Part shown: piece after piece, positions 11,013 through 23,440 of the stretch
How positions within the stretch are numbered: the first letter of the stretch is position 1
Layout: every line of letters begins with the position of its first letter
DNA from: Epiperipatus broadwayi
Lineage: Eukaryota; Onychophora; Udeonychophora; Euonychophora; Peripatidae
Direction of reading: 5' to 3'
Assembly (NCBI GenBank): GCA_028023455.1
Contig: JAQFVV010000150.1
Coordinates: forward strand, 2,299,550-2,363,549
DNA length: 64,000 nucleotides
Made by a program: the position numbers and the translations under genes
Notes under the pieces: model-generated
The model's input: only the letters and a program-made list of their open reading frames with translations
Told to the model about the DNA's origin: nothing
Database searches by the model: none

Positions 11013-11740
11013 GCAAATCCATTTATGAAAAGCACGATACGTATTTTAGGGCATAACTTTAATCTTTATTGGAAAACTTATTTACTGAGAATTTGTTGGA
11101 CTTTAATTTAAATCACTTCATCATGAATTATGAGCATCAGAGCAGGCTTTACTGAAACAGAGAGGTAACGGTGCTGACGAATTATGAGCTATAAAGTGAA
11201 ATTGAAAGACGATGGCTAGTCGATAATCGAAGTCCTATGGTGGCTTGCATCTGACAAGTCTTATGCCCTTTGACTAATATGAACAGGAGAGGAAGTGCTT
11301 TCTTCCTTGATAATTTAAAACAACAGAAATATGATCACCGACCAGCCTAACGGAGCGGAAGATTGCCCTACGTCAGCAATGTTGAAGATGATGACTTACT
11401 AGTCACCGTTTGAGAACTAAAACCCAATTATAGAATGCTCTACATGATGACTTGATCAAATGAATTAAAGTCAAATGAGCTTTTAAGTAAAACTATTTTA
11501 AAATATTTGTAAATCATATTAATTATGCCCCAATCATCGTGTCCTTCCTGAATCTTAATAGAAAATAACAAAGTTGAATTAGAATATGTTTAATTCCTTT
11601 ATTGGCCCTTTTGCAATAAAAAACATTTTAAGATTATATTTGAATAAATAAATATTAGTGGAATGAGAAAATAGTGGTGGCATAGATTAAAAATGGAGCT
11701 AATAATTTATTATTAGCCAATTATAAAAATAACACACATT

Positions 11741-11880
11741 TAATAATTTCTTTCGACTCGATGATTGATAGAACTGTATAAATCTAGTTCTAATGGGGAG
11801 AATTACTATTAGAATTAATATATTATTATTTGCACAAGGCAAAGGAAACAAAGGAGATCATCGAGTTGAAAGATTATTGG
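11741..11880. repeat. Inverted repeat, about 20-bp arms
   Basis: CTTTCGACTCGATGAT near 11750 faces ATCATCGAGTTGAAAG ending near 11874 (one mismatch). The interior is AT-rich. It may be a small foldback element. Confidence 0.6.
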
Positions 11881-11918
11881 CATATAATTAAAAATAAATG
11901 ACATTAATAAATCACACG

Positions 11919-11962
<44 letters not shown>

Positions 11963-13833
11963 TTATGATATATTATATATATATATATATATATATAATA
12001 TAGTAAATGAACTGCCATAGTAATGAAGTAAAGTTAAATTTAAAGACTAGAGATTGAGAGAATTACTAATTTAAAAAGCATAAATAAAAATGTTTTACAA
12101 AAATTATTACATTATAACTGAGAAGAGCTCTTAAAGGGAGTGTAAAGTAAAGTTCGGAAACTGGCCAGATAGTTTAAGGTTCATTATGGAAATATATTAC
12201 CCATTTCTTCAGGAGCTGGTTTCCTTAGTTTACACATCCAGGTTGGTAAAAACGTAGGCACCATTTGATTGATTACTTGGACAGCATTTTATTTGATTTT
12301 AGGCAGCATGATTTGTCTAGAAAAGATTCAGAAGCTCCATTGAAGATTTTCAGGGGACTTCAGGAACCGATAGCCAGATTCCTGACATTTAGCCCCTTAC
12401 CATGATCGAAATACTATTTAAAACACACAGAGTTTACTGTACTTCTCTACAACAAAGATGGCATTTCTTTCCAAACTTTTTAGAGCTATATATCTGTCCT
12501 CTGATGCCTTCAGGCTAGCACTTCTTTCATTATCAATGTTTTTAGATTTACTGGTTGTTTTTAGATACATTCCTTCGATAAAGCTTTTAAACTCATTAAC
12601 TTGATGATTTTAATTAGGAAATCCTTATCTTTTTTTCTAATTAATAAAACTTTAACTGTTGTTTTTGGAAAGGGAAAATCTGAAAGCTTATCGAAAGAAT
12701 GTAGCTTTTAATCATTAAACTTTAACAAATTATTTAAAAATAAAATCAAACATTCCCGACGCAATGAAACTTTTAAACAATTATATATATTTAAATATTT
12801 ACAAATATATATGCACAATCCACACAGTTATAATATATAAATTCATGAATAATTCTATCATGAATTTATTAATAGAATTGATCAATTTAAATCTGAAACT
12901 AATTATTTGAATACACATTTATGAAATAAGTTATTCTTTATGGAAATTAGCATGGATTGAATGTATAAAGCGCCATTGCATCGGAAATTTAAGGTTAGTA
13001 CTAGGGTTTGAAGTGGGCTTATGGCTAGATGTCATGAAGCTAGGATCAAACTCAGATCCAACTGCTTCAATATATACTGATATTTAAATATTATATATAT
13101 GTGAAATGTTATCCGGGTACATCCATGTATAATTAATTGTAGTAGAAGTATATATACCAATGATTCAAAATGTTATAATGCCATCTCTTTGTAAATCATT
13201 CATTGAGTTATTTTCTAATGTTATTTGGTTTTATGAAAAGCATTCTGTAATTCCATATAAAAATCCTTTACTTCTTTATCACACTAAAAACTTATTCAGA
13301 AAACAATCTGAATTATCTGCATTTGATATCTTCCATTATAAAGAAGAATTATTTTAACCTGTCTATCTACATTACCATGAATATGCAAATATTTCATTTC
13401 ACTTATGCTTTCAATTTATGTCTTTATAATAAAGTCATTTACACCTTTCAAACCAATTCTCTGTTTATTATAAATTAAATTTACAATAAAAACAGTGACT
13501 GATGAGAAACAGAATATTTTTCTATTTTCCCCAATTATTAGAAAATCTACACACACAGTCACATGTTTACAATTTTCATCACTTCATAATCCAGCTCATA
13601 TATTTTCTATAGCAAAAACTCTTTTCATTAGAGCAATTTAATCTTCTTTAAGATAAATCAAATCTGGAAGATGAAATAAATCATGTAAGCAATGTTTTAT
13701 TAACTAATGGCTATAATAATAAAACATATAATTCTATAATTAAAACCACTTCTTTTCTTTTCAAAACCTTTATTTGATGTATATATATATGTATCCACTT
13801 ATTTCCAACGTTTCGAATATCTTTACTCTATAG

Positions 13834-16800
13834 CAGGCATGTCAAACTGGCGGCCCCAGGGCCGCATGCGGCCCTCGAAAGGATTTTTCATGGCCCTCGT
13901 CTAAGATGCTATGTAATAAAATGAAAACAGAACGATATGTTGCAAACAATAAATTAATTTTTTTTAAAAAGCTCTTATATTTAATTACATGAACTAAAAT
14001 ATATACAGTAATTGTTGTCTACATACATAGCTAATTTATAATTCTCGGTTACACGCATAGCTTATGCCTTTATGATGATGAAGCATTTGAGATATGTGAA
14101 TACCAAAGCTGGCAACGTTAATAATGTGCTGCTGTGCTTCCGAGAACATAAATACATTAGTCAGCTATTCGCGCCACCAACGTAGCAATCCTATCTGCAG
14201 ATATTGTTTTTTTCTTTGAATTGTAACAAAAGGCAGTTGCGCTAGTTTCTTTATCCGGATTGGTGTGTTAAAAATTTGCGGGTTGTTTCCTTTTATAACT
14301 CATTCAAAAAATATAAGTAAACTGCTATATCCAAGAGTTTATATCTTTCTGAAACTAGTCAGACAGCATAAGAAATAACGAGCATGCATTTTGTTATATA
14401 ATATTTTAATTATAATCAAACATGAGAAACAATAATATTTTACATATAAGTTAGTAACGATTACATTTCAGTTTGGAAAACACTAAAATTTCTACAATTT
14501 TACCAGTGTATGTTCGGCCTTGGGAAACTTTAGTGGCTTCGACCATTTCTAACCTACGGCCTTATGCACAGCTTTCTTCTTTGTCACATCTCTATCTTAA
14601 TTGCTCCGTGCTGGGAAGTCAGGACTGAGAGAGAGAGAAAAAACGTAATCCGTACCTTTTATAGCTACCTCCATTTATCGAGCATAATTCCAGGAGCGAG
14701 AATCGATAGCAGCGCTCTCTTTACATTTAAATACTAGAGTAGCGTTAAATTTTTACGAAGCGTATTTTGCATAAACGTAGTTGCAATTTTTTAAATTTTA
14801 AAAATTTAAATCTAAAGCTCTATTTTTATTACAGAAAATGCCACTTCCAACGCTAAATAAAAAATGAAAGATTGATGACGAGGGAAGAAAATTTCAAGAA
14901 AGGTGGGAACTGAATTATTTTTGTGTGGAAGTGAACAATAAGATTACGTGCTTAATTTGCAAAGAAACTATTAGTGTTGCTAAAGAATACAATATTAAGC
15001 GACATTATAGCACTAATCACGAAAAACAATTTTCGTGTTTTGAAGCTAAAATAAGAGAAGAAAAATTAAAAACAATGAAGAATTCATTAAGTAGCCAGCA
15101 AGGAGTGCTTACAAAATTTATAAAAAGTAATGAATCAGTAACAAGAGCTAGTTATGAAATAAGCTATTTATTAGCAAAACATTCAAAAGCATTCACCAAT
15201 GGTTCTTTAATCAAGGAATGTATAATAAAAGCTGCCAAATTTGTCTGTCCAGAAAAAGTACAAGCGTTTCGAGACATCTCATTATCAAGAAATACGGTGG
15301 CAGATAGAATTACTGAAATGGCAGATGACATCACTTCGCAATTACAGAAAATATCTACCAAAATCCAGTTCTTTTCAATTGCTATTGATGAAAGTACGGA
15401 TATAAGAGATGTTGCACAAGTTGCTGTTTTTTTTTCGTGGTTGCGATAATAACATGAGGATCACCGAAGAATTGTTGGAATTCATCCCTCTTCACGGAAC
15501 AACAACTGGTGAAGATATTTTTGATGCCGTATGGAGCATTTTAGAAAAACTTAACCTGCCTGTTGACAAGCTTGTTTCTGTTACAACTGATGGTGCTAAA
15601 TCGATGACAGGTGAAACTAAAGGTTTTGCGTACACACGCTCTTCCGAAGGAAATTACAAGACGAATATCCAGATAAACCGAAAATCAAAGCTTTTCATTG
15701 CCTCATTCACCAACAAGTTCTCTGTTTAAAATTATTAAAAATGGATCAAGTACTTAAAACAGTTACAAAGATAGTCAACTTTATTCGATCAAGAGCACTT
15801 AACCATCGCCAATTTACTTCGTTCCTTAAAGATTTAGAATCCGAATTCGAAGATCTTCCTTATTACACAGAAGTTCGTTGGTTGTCCTGCCACAATGTCT
15901 TAAAGAGCTTCTATCTGATTTTGGAGGAAATAATATTATTTTTTGAAATGAAAGATGAAAACAACGAAAATATATCAATTATAAAAGATCCATTGTGGGT
16001 ACAAGACCTAGCATTTTTAATAGATATTACAGGCCATCTGAATAATCTTAATATTACATTGCAAGGCAAAGATCAATTGATAACGAATATGTATGATGCA
16101 GTTGCAAGCTTTGTACAAAAACTGAATTTGTTTAAAAATCATTTGCAAAAGAACGTTTTGACGTATTTTCCTACATGTGAGCAGTTAAAAGCACAAAATC
16201 AAAGTTGCTCGTTTTCACATCACTCTGCAAAAATTGAAAAAATAAAAGACGAATTCGATAAACGTTTTGATGATTTCAAGGAGTTCGAAGAAATTTTTTC
16301 TCTTTTCACGGGACCATTTGCCTTTGAAGTCGAAAAAGCTCCGACTTCGATACAACTGGAATTAATTGATTTCCAGAATGATTCGATTTTAAAAACCAAA
16401 TATCGAGAAGTAGGAACTCCGAAAATTTATTCCTATTTAGGTGAAAGATACCGGAAATTAAAAAATTTGCTGCACAAATTTTAAGCTTTTTGGAAGTACA
16501 TACTTATGTGAGAAATTATTTTCATGCATGAAATTAAATAAAACAGCTTACAGATCAAGATTAACTGATAAACATCTATCTGCCATAATGAAAATTGCTT
16601 GTTCTCAGTCTTTGAATCCAGATATTGAAAAACTAGTAAGAGGAAAACGCTGGCAAGTTTCCAGTAAAAACAATAAATTGTAGTTTTATAAATATGTAAT
16701 CAGATAAAATAAATGTTTAAATAAAAGCAATACTATATCAATTGTATATTATTGAAGTGAATTCACTAAACTACATAATATGCTTTAATTACCCTATCTA

Positions 16801-16917
16801 TATTCCTGCATTTTCACTTTCAAAATACAATTTTAAGAAAATTTGTGTGATGTGGCCCGCGAGAATCTTACCAGTAGCATAAAGTGGCCCATTGTTTGAA
16901 TGAGTTTGACATGCCTG
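13834..16917 (+). mobile_element. hAT transposon (Charlie-like), 3,084 bp
   Basis: Terminal inverted repeats CAGGCATGTCAAACT match over 15 bp at both ends. They are flanked by 8-bp target duplications, CTCTATAG (13826-13833) and CTCTACAG (16918-16925), differing at one base. These fit the hAT target preference nTCTAGAn. GC-rich subterminal sequence (GGCGGCCCCAGGG at the left, GTGGCCCGCGAG at the right) is typical of the group. It encodes one broken transposase. The well-kept ends suggest a fairly recent insertion into an older PLE. Confidence 0.92.
14838..16683 (+). pseudogene. hAT transposase with BED finger (GTF2IRD2/ZBED-like family), broken
   Basis: An ATG at 14838 starts MPLPTLN but meets TGA at 14865. 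The frame continues with a BED zinc finger (CLIC ... HYSTNH), then the RNase H-like core: first catalytic Asp in IAIDESTD (about 15385), second in VTTDGAKSM (about 15585). Next come FLIDITGHLNNLN and the C-terminal dimerisation block (STYLCEKLFS, RSRLTDKHL) ending at TAG 16681-16683. The coding changes frame at about 15425 (a T-run), 15650 and 16484. One nonsense change and three frameshifts mean no active enzyme. Order and motifs agree with the transposases from which vertebrate GTF2IRD2 C-termini derive. Its ends could still be moved by a related enzyme in trans. Confidence 0.9.
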
Positions 16918-16925
16918 CTCTACAG

Positions 16926-17469
16926 TCATTTTCAAGGATCTAGAAAAAACATTACATTATAAACAAACTTCACATAATAAAACCAAAAAAAAACAAAAAT
17001 AATCAAAAACAGTATAAAGCATATAAACCCCATAAAATTTAAAAATAAATAAAATACATTAAAATCAATTAAATTAAAAATTAAAAACACAAAACATACA
17101 CCACACTTACTTGACTCCCTTCTCAAAAAACTTTCCCTTTTTACATTTTTTTTTTTTTAATCCAAAAAACCAATTGTTACAATAAAAAACTTATTTCCTT
17201 TTTCTTTCTTATATACTTCAAAAATGAATTTATTTCCAAAAATAATTCTTTATTCATGTCTTATCCAATTCTATTTAAAACAGGTTTATATCTTTTTATA
17301 TATAAACTCTCTTAATAAAAACAATAATAAAACAATACACGACACTTAATTCAAGCCGTAAATAATCAAAATAAGAAGCAAAAAGAAGAAGAAACAACTA
17401 TTAGAATTTGTGTTCCTTATATAAAAAATATATAGACAATATTGGACATATTCTAAAACATTAAAATAT
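16926..17469. other. AT-rich interior of the family F PLE
   Basis: A-rich sequence without a readable frame; probably decayed PLE sequence. Confidence 0.4.
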
Positions 17470-17830
17470 AGAGACAGCATTATCAAAAAGTAATAATAAT
17501 TTACTTAAGCCTAAAGACTCAATTCCTCTTGAAGCCCATGGAGTTTATAAGATTTCATGTAGCATTTGTAAAGCTTTTTATGTAAATATGAGCAATCTCC
17601 ACATCAGTGCTAAAAGAGATGAGCATATTAATGTAGTTAAGAAGCACTCATCATTAACGGCAGTATTCCTCCATGCTATAGATACTGGCCTCAACACTGA
17701 TTTTTCTAATACCAGAATACTATCTAGATGTGACATTTTCCAATAATGTTAGATAAGAAACGCCACTGAGATTTTTAAAAGGCCAGATTGTATTAACAAG
17801 CATGATGACACATGCAAATTACTTTATATT
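17470..17830 (+). pseudogene. PLE GIY-YIG endonuclease relic
   Basis: Reading plus from about 17530 gives EAHGVYKISCSICKAFYV, the GIY-YIG start with its Cys pair, then KRDEH, a Leu/Ala-His block (TAVFLHAIDTGL), TRILSRCD, and a tail with NATEIF and DCINKHDD. This order is that of the PLE C-terminal endonuclease, which nicks target DNA for retrotransposition. The YIG part reads YVN. In-frame stops near 17743 and 17749 break it. It belongs to the element bounded at 13104 and 18052. Confidence 0.75.
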
Positions 17831-18052
17831 TGGAAGAATTTTTTTAAAAACTCATTAATATAAATAATTTCTTCGATATTTATTTTTTCTGTCTGTTTTC
17901 TATTAATAGAACCTTCATTATTAATAGACATCAATGTTTACAGTGCTTCTACAACTATTTTTAGAATACTTATTACCCAATTGATGACAGTGTGACTTAG
18001 CCAAAACATTAGTATATATATAATTATACACGAATGTACCCGGATAACATTT

Positions 18053-18482
18053 ATTTATATCTGTAGCGTGTGAAAATCTTCATTTTAATATATACATATG
18101 TTAAAGTGAATATTTTCACAGTTAAAAATTATAGACTTATAAAAATATTCTCATGTGTGCAATTGCTTGGATGCTATTTGGATGATAGTTAACCAGAGAT
18201 TATTCAAACTGATGTTGCAGAGATGCAGAAATTTAAAAAATACTGTTAAATTGATCAAATGTCTTAAGCATCTGATTTCAAATCTATTATGCTCATGTTT
18301 AAGATAATATTTTGTCCCATAAAAATTCAGAAATGGATTCAGAAATGAAAAGGGGTGAAGTAATAAATGATTTGCTGGGTTTGAGTCTAAAAGCTTTTTA
18401 GATTAATGTCTTACAAAAAATTTCAAATTAAAAAATAGTTTTCATTTAATAAAAAAAAAATCAGAAATAGAGGTTAGGAAAA
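18053..18482. other. AT-rich intergenic DNA
   Basis: Nothing recognised. Confidence 0.5.
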
Positions 18483-18646
18483 ATGGTGAATGATAAGTGT
18501 GAGCAGGACCAAAATAGAAAATGATGGTGAATGATAAGTCTGAATGGAACAGAGATGAAAAGAGATAGTGAATGATAAGCATGAGCAAGATAGGGATGGG
18601 GAAGCATAATGAATTATAAACCTGAATTGAACTAATAAATTTTTTG
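18483..18646. repeat. 41-bp minisatellite, about four units
   Basis: ATGGTGAATGATAAG-like motifs begin at 18483, 18524, 18565 and 18606, each 41 bp apart. Units diverge progressively (ATGGTG, ATGGTG, ATAGTG, ATAATG). Confidence 0.8.
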
Positions 18647-21600
18647 ATTAATATGACAGAAATACTTTTTAAAAGGAGAGTATATTAACAAAATGAACAT
18701 GTTTACTTATGCAATTAGTTTCTTTTAAATGTTTCCATGGTCACTCATGTAAATATGATTTTAATTTTGTTAAAATCTATATTTTGGTCAGTATTTAAAA
18801 TAATAAAAGTGAATGTTGAATGTTGTTTGACAAATTACCATGTTTATATCTTCTATCATTGATGCAAAAACCATTCATATGAGTATAAGTGGCCTTGATT
18901 TTAATGTGTTTTATAATCTATAGAGAAATCAAACCTTAGGATTAATTAAATATTGCCAATATTTTATGGTGATAAAATATTATTATCAGAATATCCAAGA
19001 ATATTTTTCACTCATCTCTCTTTATTTGAGTTATTCTGAATTCAGGATAAAGAAGTGTTTATAACTCCAAAATTATATTGTTAGAAAATGAAAATTCTTT
19101 TATGAAAGGATATTTTGCTATTGAAAATATTTTGGCAGGATGATGATTATTGGTGTGTGCAGATTTTTAACAACAGAAAACATAAAAATTATAAATTATT
19201 TTGGAAATAAATATATATCAGGAAAGGGCAATTGGTCATCGGCTTCAATTCCTGTTAAATTTGATTTGAAGTTAATGCCTATTAGTGTAGACAAAAAACT
19301 CATTGTAAATTGTCCTCATTCTTGTGGATATATGATAAAATTGCTGTTAGCATGTATGCCAGATAGATGGCTTTATCTGAATAAAAGCAAGGATTTCTAG
19401 ACTCTCAATTAACAAATTAAAATAAATTCTGAAATAGATTATTTTCTTTTCAAAAATCTGTTTACAATGTTGGCCATTGTTCATGAAGAAAAAGTTATGA
19501 GATAATGTTTAGATAAAGCAAATATATACTGAAGTCACTATATTTTATTCTTGTCAAGGGAAATATTTTTAAATAATCATCATTGAAAATATTGAGAATG
19601 TCTCTATCAGATAACTTTTAGATATCTAACAGCAGAGCTAAAATAGTGCAAATAGCTCCTTAGTCATGCTTCATGGATAGTATTGTTTTTTTGTTTTTTG
19701 TTTTTTGCAGTAGGCCTTCTTTTTATTTATACATAAATATTGTAATAGTCAGTTGAAGAGAAGGATACCTTCTCAGCAATGCATATACAGAAATAATGAT
19801 ACAGAGTAAACACATATATTGATGCAGCAAGAAGGCATAGGGTTTCATTTTATTGCATCCAGATTGCATTTAATTTATTTAAAAGTTTAATATACTGAGT
19901 TTGAAATGTTTGTTATAATATAAATAAAAATTTCAAGATAGCATATCTATCTATATTTTATCTAAGCCTATATCCATTACAAGTATGTGCAGTGTATGTG
20001 TGTTTGACATTACCATAAAATTATCAGTTGGGCAGCTAAGTTAAACTCAATGATCTATAACAACTATGTCATTTCTCTCCACTCATCATCCACAAAAGAG
20101 CAATATCATAGGGTTATAATTTATATGTCCAAGACAAATTAATTCAGTTTCTTATTTCTATACATCAAATAACTTGTATAATCTTAACCTAAAAATACTC
20201 AGATTTTAATAAATGAATCAAATATACTTATAACAAATCGAAATAGAAGACATTAGACTTATAAATCTCTTTGATCCTTTATAATTTGGTAAGATTTGCA
20301 AACGGTATACGATTAGTTGCAAAGATGATTAAACAAAATCAATAATATTTATCTTCCAACTCCTAAAAGATAATACAAGGCAAAAGAAAACTAAGTATGC
20401 ATGTGTTCAAATCTAAATACAATGTATAAAATAGAGTGGATGTGTTATAAGTAAATGTAATGAAATCCAATTGTCTTATGTAAGGATTAAATATACTTAA
20501 GTTTGTTCAATTGCGTTACTTGATCTTACATTCACTGACTAAAATGTGATAACAAATTATATACTATTAAACTACAAATGTGATATATTATATTTATTTA
20601 AAACTATAAAGTTTATTCTTTCAGCTATTTTGACAATGAATATGATTAATTTATAACGTTGATAAATAGATTTAATGTTTATTTTCCAAGAGTCCTTTAA
20701 TTATATAATTATGTACTTACAATTTAGTACATTTTCCTAAGTTTTTTTTATATTCTGCATTAGCTATTAGATATCTAAGATAGTTTGAACTTTGGAGATA
20801 TGTAAGCAGTTGATTGTTAAATGTTCATTTTTCTAGTCACTCATAATTGCAATATTATTCGAATCAGATTTATTTGCTCTACTATTCAGTTCTAATATTT
20901 TTCATTACAACACTTGATTCATATACTAATGTTATAGCCCTACTATTGACATACTAACTAAATAATACACAATCGGTCGAACTTGATTTTATATTCTACA
21001 GGAATTTACTCCTGTTGATATAAATATTTTTAATCTCTTAATTAGTTTGACAAAAAAAATTCAAACTGTAAAAATATTAATTAGAAATCACAAATATTAA
21101 TTAATTTATAGAAGTAAATTAAAACTTTTTTTAAATATATAATAAATATTGTTATATGTCTAACAGATTAAATAGTATTTACGTACTTCTAGTGATGAGG
21201 TTTCACATAGGTATTAGTCCGGGAAAACTTTCTAACCTTGAATCTCATAAAATAATGTCTGCATGAGATCTTCTGACAAACTTAAACCATCACTTTTAAT
21301 AAATGACAATGAATAACTTTATTTAGTACAAAATCATGATTTATAACTTTATTTAGTGAAAATAAACAAACATATATTTACATTTTGAATCGAATTGAGT
21401 TATTTTCAAAAATGAGAGAACTAACCTTATTTTGCACAAAATGGCAATCTATAACTTTATTCACTGGAAATAAATAGACACATATTTATGTTGTTGTTGT
21501 TGTTTTTTTTTTTGCAAGAAATGCTATTTCAACAAGTAAACTTTTACCAACAAAAATTATTTCTTACAATCACTAGGCTGAATGAAGTTTTTAAAGTAAT

Positions 21601-22197
21601 GCAAAATGCAAACAAATGTGTAGCTATGATTTATAAGAAAAGTGTTCCTATCAGGCAACTTGCAAGCTGTCACTTTTGTAGGATTTTTAGTTTTCTCAGA
21701 ATAACATGCTACATGCACAAACATCTCACAGATAGTTATTCCAGTGTATGACCATCTTTTGCAAATAGTGAATGATTGCATCGTCCTGCAGCAGCAGTTT
21801 CCCAAATTTTAATCATTTAGTTGGATAAAAAAGTCGTTCAAAAAATTCACTTGGCAGAAATTAAAGCTGGTCAGCAAATTATGTGTACACCTTATTTTTG
21901 CCAGATGATTGATTAATCATTCTAACATTTTTCATGACATCACAGCCTACTTTAAATCATAAAATTAGCAGTAAAACCAACATTTTGAATAAAAACATTC
22001 TTCTGAATATTATCTAATATTCATTTAAAAAATTAATTAATTACAAGATTGTAAGTGTATTTAATTTGGTCTTTATATACATATTTGTTTGTGCTGGCGA
22101 CTTTCATCATCACCATGAAATAATAGAAATAATATGTAAGTACCAATTTAATTAATTTGAAGAAAATTATTTACAAATAATTATAAAGATATTGTTA
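18647..22197. other. AT-rich intergenic DNA
   Basis: No gene supported. An 86-codon frame at 19140-19400 (with CPHSCGYMIKLL) has no recognisable domain. Two copies of a roughly 55-bp segment with ATAACTTTATT lie about 110 bp apart near 21328 and 21437. Confidence 0.5.
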
Positions 22198-22279
22198 ATC
22201 ATATATATATATATATAATTATTCAAAACAATACAATAATTAATACAGTAAAAAATATTTTAAAAACAAATATATACCA

Positions 22280-22338
22280 CAATTTAATAGAAGTACTTTC
22301 AACTATCTATGTAGTTGTTATCAACTAGATTCAAATTG
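22280..22338 (-). ncRNA. Hammerhead, family D, U3-A8 variant core (left arm)
   Basis: Minus strand: outer stem I CAATTT/AAATTG, internal loop GAATC/TT, inner stem TAG/CTA, then TTGATAA, an extra C, stem II AACTA/TAGTT around CATAGA, GAA, stem III AG/CT around TA, and T at the cleavage position. Compared with the right arm the first stem II pair is A-U instead of G-U, so pairing is preserved. Core positions 3 and 8 are U and A. Confidence 0.6.
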
Positions 22339-22501
22339 TATTATAAACAACCGTTACAAATGTAAACAAAAAGAAATACATCATACATCAATTTTCCCAC
22401 AATTCATTAATTTTTATATTGGCAGCCTGTCTATAAATTTGTCATAAATTTGTTATTTAATGAGTTAAATAGTTTAGAAGGTTTAAAATGGAGTAAATCT
22501 T

Positions 22502-23332
22502 TTGAAGAAAAAATGTCAATTCAATATTCAGATATTAAAGTTACTCGGTAATAAAAATAAATTAGATTATTGTATGGTAATAAAAGATATTGAAAAAATA
22601 GGATATATTCCTTGGTATTCAAATGTGCCAATAGTATATAAATTATCTGGTTTAAAATCATTTTTATTTAGGAATAATAAGTTATGTAAATATAGTTCTG
22701 ATAAAATAAGTAACATAAATGTATTTACTATGGATTTGTTAAATATTGGATATGATCATAAATTAATTTATAATACTGTTACTAAGTTTAATAATAATAG
22801 TAATATTTTAAGTGCTATAGATATTGATAAAATGAAATATACTTGGATATCAATACCATTTATTTGTAATGAACAAGTGAAATTTATAAAACAAATATAT
22901 AAAAATATATGTAGAGTCGCATTTTATACTACTCCTAATTTAAATAGATTGATAAATAATTAAAAAAAATATGTAGTATTTTAAATCAAAGTTGTGCAAT
23001 ATATAAATGGTTGTGTGTTTGTGGAAAGGCATATATGGTGAATCTCAATGTACATTGGAGAAAAGCTCAAAGGAGCATTTGTTGTTATATAAACAAGTAC
23101 AAAAATCAAGACAAAAGAATGTTAGAAATGATGACGTATCACCGTCAGTATTTTTTGATCAAGTTGTAACATGTAATTATGTTTTGATTTTAATAAAGTT
23201 AAGATTTTGTGTATTGAAAGAAATAATAATAAATGCAAAATTAAAGAAGCTATGTTAATAAAAAGTGAAAAGCAACATTTGATAAATAGACAGGCTGCCA
23301 ATATAAAAATTAATGAATTGTGGGAAAATTGA
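22502..23332 (+). pseudogene. PLE polyprotein C-terminus (RT thumb/linker plus GIY-YIG), broken
   Basis: A 153-codon frame (22502-22963) ends in YTWISIPFICNEQVKFIKQIYK and YTTPNLNRLI, the PLE linker after the reverse transcriptase. After frameshifts the endonuclease follows: AIYKWLCVCGKAY in one frame, then GESQCTLEKSSKEH and DDVSPSVFFD in another. It ends with INRQAANIK ... LWEN before TGA at 23330-23332. A deletion near 23180 removes residues that the 49.2-kb copy keeps (NYGFDFDFNKVKIL). The catalytic YxDD reverse transcriptase core is absent, so the copy is 5'-truncated and dead. Confidence 0.75.
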
Positions 23333-23381
23333 TGTATGACATATTTCTTTTTGTTTACATTTGTAATGGTTGTTTGTAATA

Positions 23382-23440
23382 CAATTTGAATCTAGTTGAT
23401 AACGACTACATAGATAGTTGAAAGTACTTCTATTAAATTG
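23382..23440 (+). ncRNA. Hammerhead, family D, U3-A8 variant core (right arm)
   Basis: Outer stem I CAATTT (23382-23387) pairs with AAATTG (23435-23440). The internal loop is GAATC/TT, and inner TAG (23393-23395) pairs with CTA (23430-23432). TTGATAA lies at 23396-23402 and an extra C at 23403. Stem II is GACTA/TAGTT around CATAGA, GAA is at 23420-23422, stem III is AG/CT around TA, and T23429 sits at the cleavage position. It is sense-oriented relative to the PLE protein. It is a hammerhead only if the 3-8 pair may be U-A, hence the moderate confidence. Confidence 0.6.

Larger units (their letters stand above)
10376..13103. other. Intergenic DNA with a less AT-rich island at about 11.0-11.5 kb
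   Basis: No gene is supported. A perfect hairpin lies at 10987-11012 and an inverted repeat at 11741-11880; TA runs at 11924-11996. The interval from about 11030 to 11450 is visibly richer in GC than its surroundings, but carries no open frame or known motif. Confidence 0.5.
13104..18052 (+). mobile_element. Penelope-like element (family F), interrupted by a hAT transposon
   Basis: Inverted ends of about 30 bp, beginning AAATGTTATCCGGGTACAT at 13104 and ending in its complement at about 18052, bound the locus. A GIY-YIG endonuclease relic lies near the right end (17470-17820). Just outside the hAT insertion sits CAACGTTTCGAATATC, resembling the CGAAACGTTG motif common at PLE ends. A piece of the same element occurs inverted at 9361-9575. 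The reverse transcriptase region is missing or unrecognisable. The outer boundary is inferred from the inverted repeats. Confidence 0.65.

Noticed and set aside
19140-19400. 86-codon open frame with CPHSCGYMIKLLLACMPDRW
   Set aside because: No recognisable domain, no convincing splice context and ordinary AT-rich composition; too little to call an exon.
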